Source: Bacteroidia bacterium
GTDB taxonomy: Bacteria; Bacteroidota; Bacteroidia; UBA4408
Direction: 5' to 3'
Assembly (NCBI GenBank): GCA_020845635.1
Contig: JADLFI010000051.1
Span: 1 to 46,137 of the forward strand
Length of the DNA: 46,137 nucleotides
The notes beneath the pieces were generated by a model. That model was not told the origin of the DNA. It searched no databases and was given only the letters and a program-made list of their open reading frames with translations. The position numbers and the translations under genes are program-made. Each line of letters begins with the position of its first letter. The first letter of the stretch is position 1. Of the stretch, positions 37,068 through 45,814 are shown piece by piece.

Positions 37068-37913
37068 TCACTGAATTTGTGATGCCTCCAAACGTTCTAT
37101 TCGTTTTTCAAGTAATTCAATCTTTTGCCTGTCGGTTAATGGGGCTGTTTTTCCTTCTTCCATTTTCCATTTTTGATACGCAATGTAAATACCGGGCACC
37201 ATCATCAATACTATTAGTAAATCCCATAACACTACACTTTTTTTACTTAGATGGTTACTATCCGCCTTCTTAATCTTTAAATATCTTGTTAGTAAAAATG
37301 TAGCCCAACCTATGAACAAACAATTGATGATATAAAAATAAAAACCACCAATAAAAAAGCTAAAGTCCAAATTAGCCAGTCCATAAGCAGCAGTACAGAC
37401 CGGAGGCATACAGGCTGTTGCTACAGCTACGCCTGCAATTATTTTCACACCTTCTTTTTTTAAGATTCCAATAAAGCCCGCCATTCCGCCAAAGAATGCC
37501 AGTGCTATATCAAAGATGCTTGCTTTCTTAAAAGCTTCCAGCATCACTGTGCTGTTATCAAATGGATTTAGTAGAAAGAACAGCGTGGCAGCAAGTAGGC
37601 TTACCATTGTCATCACCAACCAGTTTTGAATACCTCTTCTTCGCAAGGTTTTATCATTGATGGCTAGGCCAAATGAAAAACCAACGATTGGCCCCATTAA
37701 AGGAGAAATCAGCATGGCACCAATTACTGCACTTATAGAATTAGTCGTAAGCCCGATACAGGCAATCACCATAGCAGCGCCTAGCACCCAAAGATTAGCA
37801 CCTTTCATCACTACCCCATCCGAAACTTCATTGTAAATTTCATAATAGTCTTCCTCGCTTCTGATATGGAACTGAAGTCCTAAATATCTCCTTATAACAC
37901 TAAGCTTTGTCAT
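37068..37913 (-). CDS. DUF389 / TIGR00341-family membrane protein
   Basis: A 281-residue polytopic protein with about six hydrophobic helices and the family motif ISAVIGAMLISPLMGPI near residues 60-76, plus GVAVATACMPPVCTAAYG. A charged Glu/Arg-rich coiled tail ends it. The function of the family is not established. It lies inside the kdp run, 40 bp after the porin and 9 bp before kdpD, which suggests a job in ion homeostasis or sensing, but that is inference from position. It has no counterpart in the classical E. coli kdpFABCDE operon. Confidence 0.85.
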   Translation of the reverse strand: MTKLSVIRRYLGLQFHIRSEEDYYEIYNEVSDGVVMKGANLWVLGAAMVIACIGLTTNSISAVIGAMLISPLMGPIVGFSFGLAINDKTLRRRGIQNWLVMTMVSLLAATLFFLLNPFDNSTVMLEAFKKASIFDIALAFFGGMAGFIGILKKEGVKIIAGVAVATACMPPVCTAAYGLANLDFSFFIGGFYFYIINCLFIGWATFLLTRYLKIKKADSNHLSKKSVVLWDLLIVLMMVPGIYIAYQKWKMEEGKTAPLTDRQKIELLEKRIERLEASQIQ

Positions 37914-37953
37914 TGTATGCTATTTGCCTCAAAGATATTATTAAGAACTATAT

Positions 37954-39138
37954 TTAAAAACTAATTGCAAGCGAACTTGTCAAAAATGAGTTGGTTGCAA
38001 TTGGATTCCCATCTTTCACAAATATTTTATCCTTACTTGAAAAACCTCTTCCTTCAATTCGCCATAAAATAGTATTGTGAATAAGGTAATCCAGGTTAAG
38101 AGAATATCCAAAGATCTGAAAATTGTTTGGTGTTCCGGTTGAAATAATTACGCCACTTGCATCATTATAATACTCGCCTCTTGCTGCAATACTGAATTTA
38201 TCTGTGGGGCTTACTTTCAAAATCAATATGGGAGCATACCATGTGGTATAAGTGCTGCTGTTTTTAGATTGCTGCTGTGCACCTATGTCAAAGCCGGCAA
38301 TCATTCCGAATTTTTCATGCAGTTGAAATTGACCATACAAATTATGGAAATAGCGCATTTGCCTTGCTGTATCCGGTTTGTCGCTTCCTATAAATGAACT
38401 GCTGTTTAATGTAACTTTTGAATTTGGTTTGTATGTAAGCTGATGACTGAAAGCCGGAAAATTATTTCCATCGGGGCGATAAATTCTTTGCCATCCGTTT
38501 AATACCAAACCACTGATAAACCATTTTCCGTTGTCGGTCGTATAGGAAATTTTTGCACCTGTTTCGTAGTAAGGCGAATTGTCTGCCATAATACTTCTTG
38601 TCAATGTCCAGCAATCTTTACCCACAGCACTTTCAAAACCAATATGCGAAACAAAAACTCCTGCATCAATCCAAAGGTTTTTCTTTTTTGAAATTTTAAA
38701 ACCGGCATTGGCTTCATAAATATTTTTCATCACACCAGGTTCTGCTGCAAGATTATCATTACTGTATGTTCCTGCCATCAAAGCAATATTGGCACGAGCA
38801 TTCTCTGTTGCATACGATAGTTTTATCAAAGCAAGATTTACGTTAAACTCGTTGTGTCTGTTGTAGGCATACACAAATGGTTGCCGTATATGGTTTTCGG
38901 GGTTTGCAAAATCGTAAGAATAATATGTCTCCAAATACCCGGAGATAGAAAGCGATTTTGAAATTTGCCCTATGGGTTTCTGTGGTTCATTATTCAAACT
39001 ATCAATCACTTCCTTTTTCACTTGCTGAACAATGGACTGCCGGTCAGCATCGGATAATGTTGATTGTGCAGAAAGAAATTGAATGATAGAGAAATTGATA
39101 ATTGCAAACAGTGCAACTGTCTTTGATATAATTTTCAT
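37954..39138 (-). CDS. Outer-membrane beta-barrel porin of the kdp operon
   Basis: A 394-residue protein with a signal peptide ending near LSAQS. A short helical segment (DRQSIVQQVKKEVIDSLN) follows, then about 16 alternating amphipathic strands with aromatic ends, finishing SSLAISF with terminal Phe as is usual for beta-barrels. The pattern, including ISGYLETYYSYDF at the start of the barrel, resembles the porin-2 (BBP2/OmpL-like) family. A porin next to kdpC and before kdpD probably admits K+ through the outer membrane. It starts 10 bp after kdpC. Confidence 0.85.
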   Translation of the reverse strand: MKIISKTVALFAIINFSIIQFLSAQSTLSDADRQSIVQQVKKEVIDSLNNEPQKPIGQISKSLSISGYLETYYSYDFANPENHIRQPFVYAYNRHNEFNVNLALIKLSYATENARANIALMAGTYSNDNLAAEPGVMKNIYEANAGFKISKKKNLWIDAGVFVSHIGFESAVGKDCWTLTRSIMADNSPYYETGAKISYTTDNGKWFISGLVLNGWQRIYRPDGNNFPAFSHQLTYKPNSKVTLNSSSFIGSDKPDTARQMRYFHNLYGQFQLHEKFGMIAGFDIGAQQQSKNSSTYTTWYAPILILKVSPTDKFSIAARGEYYNDASGVIISTGTPNNFQIFGYSLNLDYLIHNTILWRIEGRGFSSKDKIFVKDGNPIATNSFLTSSLAISF

Positions 39139-39148
39139 ATTTCTTTTT

Positions 39149-39709
39149 TTATTTAAGATTATCTAAGGCGATGTTAAGCTGAAGCACATTGATGCGCTCC
39201 GGCCCGAACATACCAAGCAAGGGTTTTTCAATGTTTGAAAGAATTAGTTGCTGAATATCAGCCTCAGTAATACCACGGGATTTTGCAATTCGTTTTAACT
39301 GCACATTGGCGGCTTGCACAGAAATGTGTGGGTCAAGTCCACTACCACTTGCAGTTACTAAGTCAGATGGAATTTCTGATTTTTCAACTCCGGGGTTATG
39401 CACTAAAAATGTGTCAATACGGGCTTGCACTTCGGCTAAGTAGTCGGGGTTGGAAGGACCTTTATTGCTGCCTGCACTTCCGGCAGCGTTGTAAGCTACT
39501 GCCGAAGGACGGGACCAAAAATATTTATCAGCTGTAAAACTTTGAGCAATGTTGCTGTAAAAAGTTTTTCCGTTTTGGGTTATGATTTCGCCTTTGCCGT
39601 TATTAGGTGAAAACTGTGCTACGCCAAAAATTATTAACGAGTAGATGCCACAGAAAAACACAAGGCATACTAAAGTCAATTTAATGGCAGGAAGAATATT
39701 TGATTTCAT
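39149..39709 (-). CDS. kdpC: K+-transporting ATPase KdpC subunit
   Basis: A 186-residue single-span inner-membrane subunit. An N-terminal TM helix is followed by the periplasmic domain with SFTADKYFWSRPSAV, AGSAGSNKGPSNP, the pattern LVTASGSGLDPHISV, and NVLQLNIALDNL at the end. It stabilises KdpFAB and is thought to raise ATP affinity. It follows kdpB by 61 bp. Confidence 0.97.
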   Translation of the reverse strand: MKSNILPAIKLTLVCLVFFCGIYSLIIFGVAQFSPNNGKGEIITQNGKTFYSNIAQSFTADKYFWSRPSAVAYNAAGSAGSNKGPSNPDYLAEVQARIDTFLVHNPGVEKSEIPSDLVTASGSGLDPHISVQAANVQLKRIAKSRGITEADIQQLILSNIEKPLLGMFGPERINVLQLNIALDNLK

Positions 39710-39770
39710 AATTAGTTATTTTTATTTGTTGTAATTGAATGCATTTGACATTTCATTTTGTTTTGAGTTT

Positions 39771-41813
39771 TTAAATGAATACAGAGACGATTAAGTCAAT
39801 CAATTTTATTCCTATGAATGGAACTATGATGCCTCCCAGTCCATAGATGAAAAGGTTTCTCCTTAGTAAGGCACTTGCACCAATTGGTTTGTAGGTTACG
39901 CCTTTCAGGGCAAGCGGAATGAGTAAAGGAATAATGATGGCGTTAAAAATTACTGCAGATAAAATGGCACTCTCAGGCGAATGCAACTGCATAATATTCA
40001 AACCTTGTAATGCCGGGATAGATGCAATAAATAATGCCGGAACGATTGCAAAATACTTTGCCACATCATTGGCAATACTAAATGTGGTTAGTGTGCCTCT
40101 TGTCATTAAAAGTTGTTTTCCTATTTCCACCACTTCTATAAGCTTGGTTGGGTCGTTATCTAAATCTACCATATTTCCCGCTTCTTTGGCGGCTTGTGTT
40201 CCGCTGTTCATAGCTACACCTACATCGGCTTGTGCCAGTGCCGGTGCATCGTTGGTGCCATCGCCCATCATAGCCACTAATCTTCCTTCCCCTTGTTCTT
40301 TGCGGATGTAATTCATCTTGTCCTCGGGTTTTGCTTCGGCAATAAAATCATCCACTCCCGCTTTGCTGGCAATGTATTTTGCAGTAAGCGGATTATCGCC
40401 TGTTACCATCACCGTTTTAATCCCCATCTTACGCAACCTTTCAAAGCGTTCCTGAATACCCGGTTTAATGATGTCCTGTAATTCTATCACACCAATCACT
40501 TTTTCATTTTCAGAAACAACTAAGGGCGTTCCTCCATTGCTTGATATTTCTTTTACTTTTTCCGAAACCTCAGCAGGAAAAACATTGCCTGCTTTTTCAC
40601 AGATATTTTTGATGGCATCTGAAGCTCCCTTTCTAATTCTCGTGTTTTCAATGTCAATTCCGGATGATCTTGTATCGGCTGTAAATTTTATGAAGCGAGG
40701 GTTTTGAATTTTGAAACTGTCCTGTTTCAATCCTGATAATTCAATAATAGATTTTCCTTCAGGGGTTTCATCAGCTATAGAACTCAGGAAAACTGCTTTA
40801 ATGAAATGTTGTTCAGTAACCCCCGTAGCCGGATAAAAATGTGTGGCCTTGCGATTGCCAATTGTTATGGTTCCTGTTTTATCTAATAGCAACACATCAA
40901 TATCGCCTGCTGTTTCCACGGCTTTGCCGCTTTTGGTAATTACATTGGCTCTTAAAGCCCTGTCCATTCCGGCAATGCCAATGGCTGATAACAGTCCACC
41001 TATCGTAGTTGGAATTAAACAAACAAAAAGCGAAATAAATGCAGCGATTGTAATTGGAGTGTTTGCATAATCAGCAAAAGGTTTCAACGTAACACAAACA
41101 ATAATGAAAACAAGTGTGAAGCCTGCCAACAAAATTGTTAAGGCAATTTCGTTGGGTGTTTTTTGTCGGCTTGCTCCTTCTACCAATGCAATCATTTTAT
41201 CCAAAAAACTTTCACCGGGTTGGGTGGTTACCACTACCTGAATTCTATCACTCAAAACTTTTGTTCCTCCGGTAACAGAACTTTTATCGCCACCTGCTTC
41301 ACGAATTACCGGTGCACTTTCGCCCGTAATCGCACTTTCATCAATGGTTGCAAGCCCTTCCAGAATTTCTCCATCAGTAGGAATAATATCGCCTGCTTCG
41401 CAAAAAAATAAATCGCCTTTTTTGAGTTGTGATGATGCTATGATTTCAACTTCATCAGAATGGAATTTTCCTAAAGCAGAAATCTTTTTAGCAGGAGTTT
41501 CTTCTCTTGTTTTACGTAAACTGTCTGCTTGTGCTTTTCCTCTTGCCTCGGCAATAGCTTCAGCAAAATTGGCAAAGAGTAAAGTGAGCAGCAGCACAAC
41601 AAATACAACAAAGTTATAGGCAAACGAACCGTGTCCGCTTGCACCCGTCAATGTCCATAGAGATACGAACAACATTACCAATGTTCCCACCCAAACCGTA
41701 AACATTACCGGATTGCGAAACATTTTTACCGGATTCAGTTTTTTGAAAGATTGTTTCAGTGCTTCGTTTATTAACTCTTTCTGAAATAAGGATGTGTTTT
41801 TTGATTTATTCAT
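39771..41813 (-). CDS. kdpB: K+-transporting P-type ATPase KdpB subunit
   Basis: A 680-residue P-type ATPase. TGES lies in the actuator domain, the phosphorylated Asp is D311 in LLLDKTGT, and the hinge motif is [21 protein letters not shown]. Seven or so membrane helices are present, including one with [14 protein letters not shown]. It hydrolyses ATP to drive K+ through KdpA. Length and motifs are normal for KdpB, and it lies 12 bp after kdpA. Confidence 0.98.
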   Translation of the reverse strand: MNKSKNTSLFQKELINEALKQSFKKLNPVKMFRNPVMFTVWVGTLVMLFVSLWTLTGASGHGSFAYNFVVFVVLLLTLLFANFAEAIAEARGKAQADSLRKTREETPAKKISALGKFHSDEVEIIASSQLKKGDLFFCEAGDIIPTDGEILEGLATIDESAITGESAPVIREAGGDKSSVTGGTKVLSDRIQVVVTTQPGESFLDKMIALVEGASRQKTPNEIALTILLAGFTLVFIIVCVTLKPFADYANTPITIAAFISLFVCLIPTTIGGLLSAIGIAGMDRALRANVITKSGKAVETAGDIDVLLLDKTGTITIGNRKATHFYPATGVTEQHFIKAVFLSSIADETPEGKSIIELSGLKQDSFKIQNPRFIKFTADTRSSGIDIENTRIRKGASDAIKNICEKAGNVFPAEVSEKVKEISSNGGTPLVVSENEKVIGVIELQDIIKPGIQERFERLRKMGIKTVMVTGDNPLTAKYIASKAGVDDFIAEAKPEDKMNYIRKEQGEGRLVAMMGDGTNDAPALAQADVGVAMNSGTQAAKEAGNMVDLDNDPTKLIEVVEIGKQLLMTRGTLTTFSIANDVAKYFAIVPALFIASIPALQGLNIMQLHSPESAILSAVIFNAIIIPLLIPLALKGVTYKPIGASALLRRNLFIYGLGGIIVPFIGIKLIDLIVSVFI

Positions 41814-41825
41814 GACTTGTGTAGA

Positions 41826-43526
41826 TTAATAGATTGAAAAATATTCAGCAATAGGGCCAAGAGTGAGTGCAGGAAAAAATGCAAGTGCCGCAACAATTGC
41901 TATTACTGCAAATACCATTAATCCGAATGTGGCAGTATCTGTTTTTAAAGTTCCATTACTTTCGGGTATATATTTTTTACTCCCCAAAATTCCTGCAATA
42001 GCAACGGGTCCAACTATAGGTAAGAAGCGGGCAAGAAGCATTACCAGTCCGCAGGCAATATTCCAAAACAAAGTGTTGTCTCCTAATCCTTCAAAACCAC
42101 TACCGTTGTTGGCTGCTGATGAAGTGAACTCATATAACATTTCGCTGAAGCCGTGAAAACCGGGATTGGCTAACCATCCGGAATATGCTTCCGGATTTCC
42201 TGCATAAAGAGAACTCGCAATGGCTGTTGCGCTCAATATTAAAAATGGATGTAGTAGTGCGATGAGCATGGCTATCTTCATTTCTTTTGCTTCAATTTTC
42301 TTTCCGAGAAACTCGGGAGTTCTCCCCACCATAAGCCCACTGATAAATACTGCCAGTATGATAAATATGTAGAAGTTGAGTATGCCTACGCCTACACCAC
42401 CATAAAAACAATTTATCATCATACCCAGCATTTGGTTCATACCGCTCAGCGGAGTATAACTGTCGTGCATGGAATTAACCGAGCCGGTGGAAATTACTGT
42501 GGTAGTAATACTCCAGTAAGCCGATGCCGCAGCACCAATACGCACTTCTTTTCCTTCCATGCTTCCCAGCGGTTGTGCAATACCCATCTCAGCAATTTTG
42601 GGATTGCCATTAATTTCAGAAATGACGGTTGGAATGGTGAGCAGTAGAAAACCAAAACTCATTACACCAAAAATCATCCACGATAATGTTCTTCGCTTGA
42701 TAACAAAACCTAAAGCAAAAATCATTGCAATAGGTATGAGCATTTGTGCTACCATTTCGGTGATATTGGTTAAGTAAGTTGGGTTTTCCAGCGGATGCGC
42801 AGAATTTGCTCCATAAAATCCGCCACCGTTGGTTCCTAAATGTTTGATGGCTACAAACGCAGCTACCGGACCTCTGCTTACTTGCAAAGTATCTCCTTGC
42901 AAAGTGGTGATTGTGTCTTTCCCTTCAAAAGTCATGGGTGTTCCGCTAAATGAAAGTATGCTTGCAACCGCCACTGCTATCGGGAACAATATTCTTGTGC
43001 AGGTGCGAACAAAATAGAAATAGAAGTTGCCTAATGTTTTTGTTGTCCGTTCCTTCATTGCCATAAATACAACAGCACAAATGGCAATGCCAGTAGCAGC
43101 ACTTACAAATTGCCAAAGCATCAATATCAACTGACCTAAATAGGAAATGCCGGTTTCACCCGAATAATGCTGAAGGTTTGTGTTCACCACAAAACTTATT
43201 GATGTGTTGAAGGCAAGGTCGGCACTCATGGATGGATTTCCGTCCGGATTGAGCGGAAGCCAACTCATGTTTGTAAGCACCAACATAGAAAGAACAAACC
43301 ATGCAGCATTGATTGTGAGCAATGCCAGCAAATGTTGCTTCCATGTCATTTCCTTTGAAATATCAATGCCGCAGATTTTGTAAAAAAGATTGTCAACTGG
43401 GTTAAAGATTTTATCTAACCATGTGGGTTGATTGGTAAAAATTTTACCGATGTATCGTCCAAGTGGAATGGCAAGTAATACTACAATGCCATACATCAGT
43501 ATTGTTCCAAATATTTCTGTATTCAT
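41826..43526 (-). CDS. kdpA: K+-transporting ATPase KdpA subunit
   Basis: A 566-residue channel-like subunit related to K+ channels and Trk. Four selectivity-filter-like repeats are visible: NTNLQHYSGE, GTNGGGFYGANSAHP, NCFYGGVGVG, and SSAANNGSGFEGLG. About ten membrane helices are present. It binds and conducts K+ with high affinity within the KdpFABC complex. It starts 22 bp after kdpF. Confidence 0.98.
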   Translation of the reverse strand: MNTEIFGTILMYGIVVLLAIPLGRYIGKIFTNQPTWLDKIFNPVDNLFYKICGIDISKEMTWKQHLLALLTINAAWFVLSMLVLTNMSWLPLNPDGNPSMSADLAFNTSISFVVNTNLQHYSGETGISYLGQLILMLWQFVSAATGIAICAVVFMAMKERTTKTLGNFYFYFVRTCTRILFPIAVAVASILSFSGTPMTFEGKDTITTLQGDTLQVSRGPVAAFVAIKHLGTNGGGFYGANSAHPLENPTYLTNITEMVAQMLIPIAMIFALGFVIKRRTLSWMIFGVMSFGFLLLTIPTVISEINGNPKIAEMGIAQPLGSMEGKEVRIGAAASAYWSITTTVISTGSVNSMHDSYTPLSGMNQMLGMMINCFYGGVGVGILNFYIFIILAVFISGLMVGRTPEFLGKKIEAKEMKIAMLIALLHPFLILSATAIASSLYAGNPEAYSGWLANPGFHGFSEMLYEFTSSAANNGSGFEGLGDNTLFWNIACGLVMLLARFLPIVGPVAIAGILGSKKYIPESNGTLKTDTATFGLMVFAVIAIVAALAFFPALTLGPIAEYFSIY

Positions 43527-43548
43527 TTTTTATAATAGTTAGTTTGTC

Positions 43549-43626
43549 TTAAAATTTTTCCGGTTTCAGTAATACATACACGATGTAACTGAAAATGGCT
43601 ATGGCTATGATGAATAATGCTGTCAT
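43549..43626 (-). CDS. kdpF: KdpF, small subunit of the K+ ATPase
   Basis: A 25-residue single-span peptide encoded just upstream of kdpA. It has one hydrophobic helix (ALFIIAIAIFSYIVYVLL) and ends with the KdpF hallmark LLKPEKF. It lies 5 bp after the stop of the 29-residue peptide and is in the same run. KdpF stabilises the complex in the membrane. Confidence 0.88.
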   Translation of the reverse strand: MTALFIIAIAIFSYIVYVLLKPEKF

Positions 43627-43631
43627 GTCTA

Positions 43632-43721
43632 TTATATTTTTTCAAAAAAACTGATGGCTTTATAAAACAGTGCAAAGCATAAAAGCCCTACTGCAATCAA
43701 TAATGCTGTAATCATAATCAT
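43632..43721 (-). CDS. 29-residue single-span membrane peptide before kdpF
   Basis: A tiny frame encoding MIMITALLIAVGLLCFALF, then YKAISFFEKI: one hydrophobic helix and a short basic/aromatic tail, similar in plan to KdpF. Its ATG overlaps the TGA of the preceding gene as ATGA, and its stop is 5 bp before the kdpF ATG, so it sits in a tightly packed operon with no spare noncoding DNA. That arrangement is good evidence it is translated. I know of no name for it; it could be a second accessory subunit of the Kdp complex. Confidence 0.7.
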   Translation of the reverse strand: MIMITALLIAVGLLCFALFYKAISFFEKI

Positions 43722-44041
43722 GATGTATTAACTTGTTTGTGATATTCGGTGAGTAATTTTTCAGGAAACAAATTCCTGATTGCACAATGATGAATTTCCA
43801 GAAAACCGGAAACTGAGAATACATATACATTACAAATCGCATTCTTCATTTCTGTATTCCCGTTTTCCATAAGTTTAGCAGCTACGGCTAAGCAGTGTTT
43901 TGCTCTGCTGATATTTCCGGTTGCAATATATTGTTTTGTTACATCAGCAAATCGTTGTGCTTGCTTGTAGATGCTTGTTTGTTTTTTCGTTTTCATCTTT
44001 GAAATAGTATTGTTTATGCCAATACCTATTTCAAATGCCAT
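43718..44041 (-). CDS. Small protein of unknown function at the head of the kdp run
   Basis: I do not recognise the family. It is up to 107 residues, mostly helical, and Cys-containing (HCLAVAAKLMENGN, ICNVYVFSVSGFLEIHHCAIRNLFPEKLLTEYHKQ). The middle TPR-like pattern GNISRAKHCLAVAAKLME suggests a small helical scaffold. Two starts are possible: 44041 (107 residues) or the ATG at 43996 (MKTKKQ, 92 residues). The DNA between them forms a near-perfect inverted repeat, which favours the shorter form with the hairpin as leader. It overlaps the 29-residue peptide by ATGA, tying it to the kdp operon. Confidence 0.75.
   Translation of the reverse strand: MAFEIGIGINNTISKMKTKKQTSIYKQAQRFADVTKQYIATGNISRAKHCLAVAAKLMENGNTEMKNAICNVYVFSVSGFLEIHHCAIRNLFPEKLLTEYHKQVNTS
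43998..44035 (-). promoter_or_regulatory. Inverted repeat before the internal start of the first kdp gene
   Basis: TTTGAAATAGTATTG (43998-44012) and CAATACCTATTTCAAA (44020-44035) are inverted copies with one bulged base and a 7-nt loop. The end of the repeat is 1 bp from the ATG at 43996. It may be an operator for the kdp regulator or a leader hairpin controlling translation. Confidence 0.5.
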
Positions 44042-44121
44042 TCCGCTAAACTGAAAAATGGCCGATTGCCTTAATAAACAAGGGCTTATGGTTTTGTAGA
44101 AAGGAATTACTCTGTAGAAAC

Positions 44122-44161
44122 CCTTTCAAAATGAAAAGGTGAAGCATAGCGTTTTGCTATG
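44122..44161. terminator. Two small hairpins between the regulator and the kdp genes
   Basis: CCTTTC/GAAAAGG at 44122-44139 and CATAGC/GCTATG at 44145-44161 (5-nt loop) lie directly after the regulator stop. Neither has a long T run. They may weaken read-through from the regulator gene or serve as binding sites. Confidence 0.4.
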
Positions 44162-44163
44162 GT

Positions 44164-45504
44164 TTAACTGATTTTATACTCTTCTAATTTACGATAGAGG
44201 GTGGTTATGGCGATATTGAGCAAACGGGCTGTTTCTGTTTTATTGCCATTGGTATAATTCAGCACTTTTTGAATATGTAGTTTTTCTGCACTTGCTAAAT
44301 CAAATGCAGATAGTTGTTTTCCGTTTTTTGAAGAAATATTTTGAAGCTCAACCGGTAAATCTTCAACAGTTAATTCGCTGCCGTTAGAAAGTATAACACA
44401 GCGTTCAATTACATTTTTCAGTTCACGGATGTTGCCCTTCCACTGATGTTGCTTTAGTGCTTCAACAAAATCAGCTGACAGTGTTTTTATATTCTGTTTT
44501 GTTTTTATACAAAACACTTCAACAAATTGATTTGCTAAAATTTCAATATCCACAACTCTTTCCCGCAATGGTGGAAGGTTAATTTGAAAAACAGAAAGGC
44601 GGTAAAAGAGGTCTTGTCGGAAATTGCCGGTTTCAATTTCATTTTCCAGATGGCGATGCGTAGCTGCAATAATGCGCACATTCGTTTTATTGGTTTTGCT
44701 CTCACCCACTTTAATATACTCTCCTGTTTCAAGCACCCGTAACAACTTTGCCTGCAATTCTAAACTCATTTCTCCTATCTCATCTAAAAAAATAGTTCCG
44801 GTATTGGCTTCTTCAAATAAACCTTTTTTGTCTTTGCTTGCACCGGTAAATGCACCAGCTTTGTGACCAAACATTTCACTATCCAAAAGTTCTTTATTGA
44901 AAGCCGAGCAGTTGATAGCAACAAATGGTTTGTTTGCCCGTGGGCTTGCATGGTGAATGGCTTGTGCAAAAACTTCTTTCCCTGTGCCGGTTTCACCCAA
45001 TAACAAAACAGTAGTGTCTGTGTTAGCTACTTTTTGTGCCAAACTAACTGCGGCAACAATAGGTTTAGATTTGCCAATGATGTTATCAAAAGAATATTTA
45101 TCCCCAACCTGTTTTTGCAGCTGTTGCAATCGCTTTACGAGATTTACTTTTTCTATGGCACGATGCAGCAGCGGAATAATTTTATTGTTGTCATCACCTT
45201 TGGTGATATAATCGAATGCACCATTCTTTATAGCTTGCACACCGTCAGGAATATTTCCGTATGCAGTTAATAAGATGATTTCAATGTGTGGATATCGCTC
45301 TTTTATTTTCTTGGAAAGCTCCACCCCATTTCCATCAGGCAATTTTACATCACACAATGCAACATCAAAATCGTTCTGTTCCAACTTTTTCAATGCAGTT
45401 TTGCAATCTGCTGCCTGAATGACCTCAAAACCCTCCAGACTGATAATGCGGGAAAGCAGGGTTCTGAGTTTTTCTTCATCGTCTATAATTAGTATGTGGC
45501 TCAT
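44164..45504 (-). CDS. Sigma-54-dependent response regulator (NtrC type) of the kdp locus
   Basis: A 446-residue regulator. The receiver domain has D8, D9 and phospho-acceptor D52 (CDVKLPDGNG), LLTAYG and the conserved Lys in TKGDD. The AAA+ domain follows with Walker A GETGTGKE, the sigma-54 contact loop GAFTGA, Walker B IFLDEIGEM and FRQDLFYRLSVF. A Fis-type HTH ends it (TETARLLNIAITTLYRKLEEY). It replaces the OmpR-type KdpE of E. coli, so kdp here is probably driven from a sigma-54 promoter. The likely kinase is encoded at 34202-35932 at the far end of the run. Confidence 0.95.
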   Translation of the reverse strand: MSHILIIDDEEKLRTLLSRIISLEGFEVIQAADCKTALKKLEQNDFDVALCDVKLPDGNGVELSKKIKERYPHIEIILLTAYGNIPDGVQAIKNGAFDYITKGDDNNKIIPLLHRAIEKVNLVKRLQQLQKQVGDKYSFDNIIGKSKPIVAAVSLAQKVANTDTTVLLLGETGTGKEVFAQAIHHASPRANKPFVAINCSAFNKELLDSEMFGHKAGAFTGASKDKKGLFEEANTGTIFLDEIGEMSLELQAKLLRVLETGEYIKVGESKTNKTNVRIIAATHRHLENEIETGNFRQDLFYRLSVFQINLPPLRERVVDIEILANQFVEVFCIKTKQNIKTLSADFVEALKQHQWKGNIRELKNVIERCVILSNGSELTVEDLPVELQNISSKNGKQLSAFDLASAEKLHIQKVLNYTNGNKTETARLLNIAITTLYRKLEEYKIS

Positions 45505-45526
45505 ATGCTTTTAATATTTTCAGCGA

Positions 45527-45534
45527 CAAAGGTA
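45527..45534 (-). promoter_or_regulatory. Bacteroidota-type -7 box for the kdp regulator
   Basis: On the minus strand TACCTTTG matches TAnnTTTG exactly, 22 bp before the ATG at 45504. No clear -33 element was seen upstream. Confidence 0.5.
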
Positions 45535-45582
45535 GAATTTTAAAAGGGTGAATTTGCTACGGAGCGTAATAAGGCACAGGAG

Positions 45583-45651
45583 ATTTGGCTCTTTTGATTT
45601 TGGCTTCGGGTTGGATTTGAGCGTTGGCAGCCAAAAGCAAATGTGCCAAAT
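45583..45651. repeat. Nested inverted repeat
   Basis: ATTTGGC at 45583-45589 pairs with GCCAAAT at 45645-45651, and inside it TTTTGGC at 45598-45604 pairs with GCCAAAA at 45630-45636. Together they could form a long interrupted hairpin. Confidence 0.6.
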
Positions 45652-45814
45652 GTGCGAGGCAATAAAAACTTCAATTTTTCTGTGCATGGGAAAAAAATAA
45701 AAATACGAAGCAGAGGTTTGTCGGTTAAAAAGGGTGTGCCCCGAAGTCAGAAAAGTTGTCATGTCAGTTTATTAAAAGAACCGTCCGTTTGAAGCTGCAC
45801 AGACGCAAAAAAGG

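Noticed and set aside
44006-44022. Possible sigma-54 promoter (TTGGCAT...TACT on the minus strand) before the first kdp gene
   Set aside because: The -24 half is good, but the -12 half lacks the near-invariant GC, and the predicted start would fall at or after the ATG at 43996.
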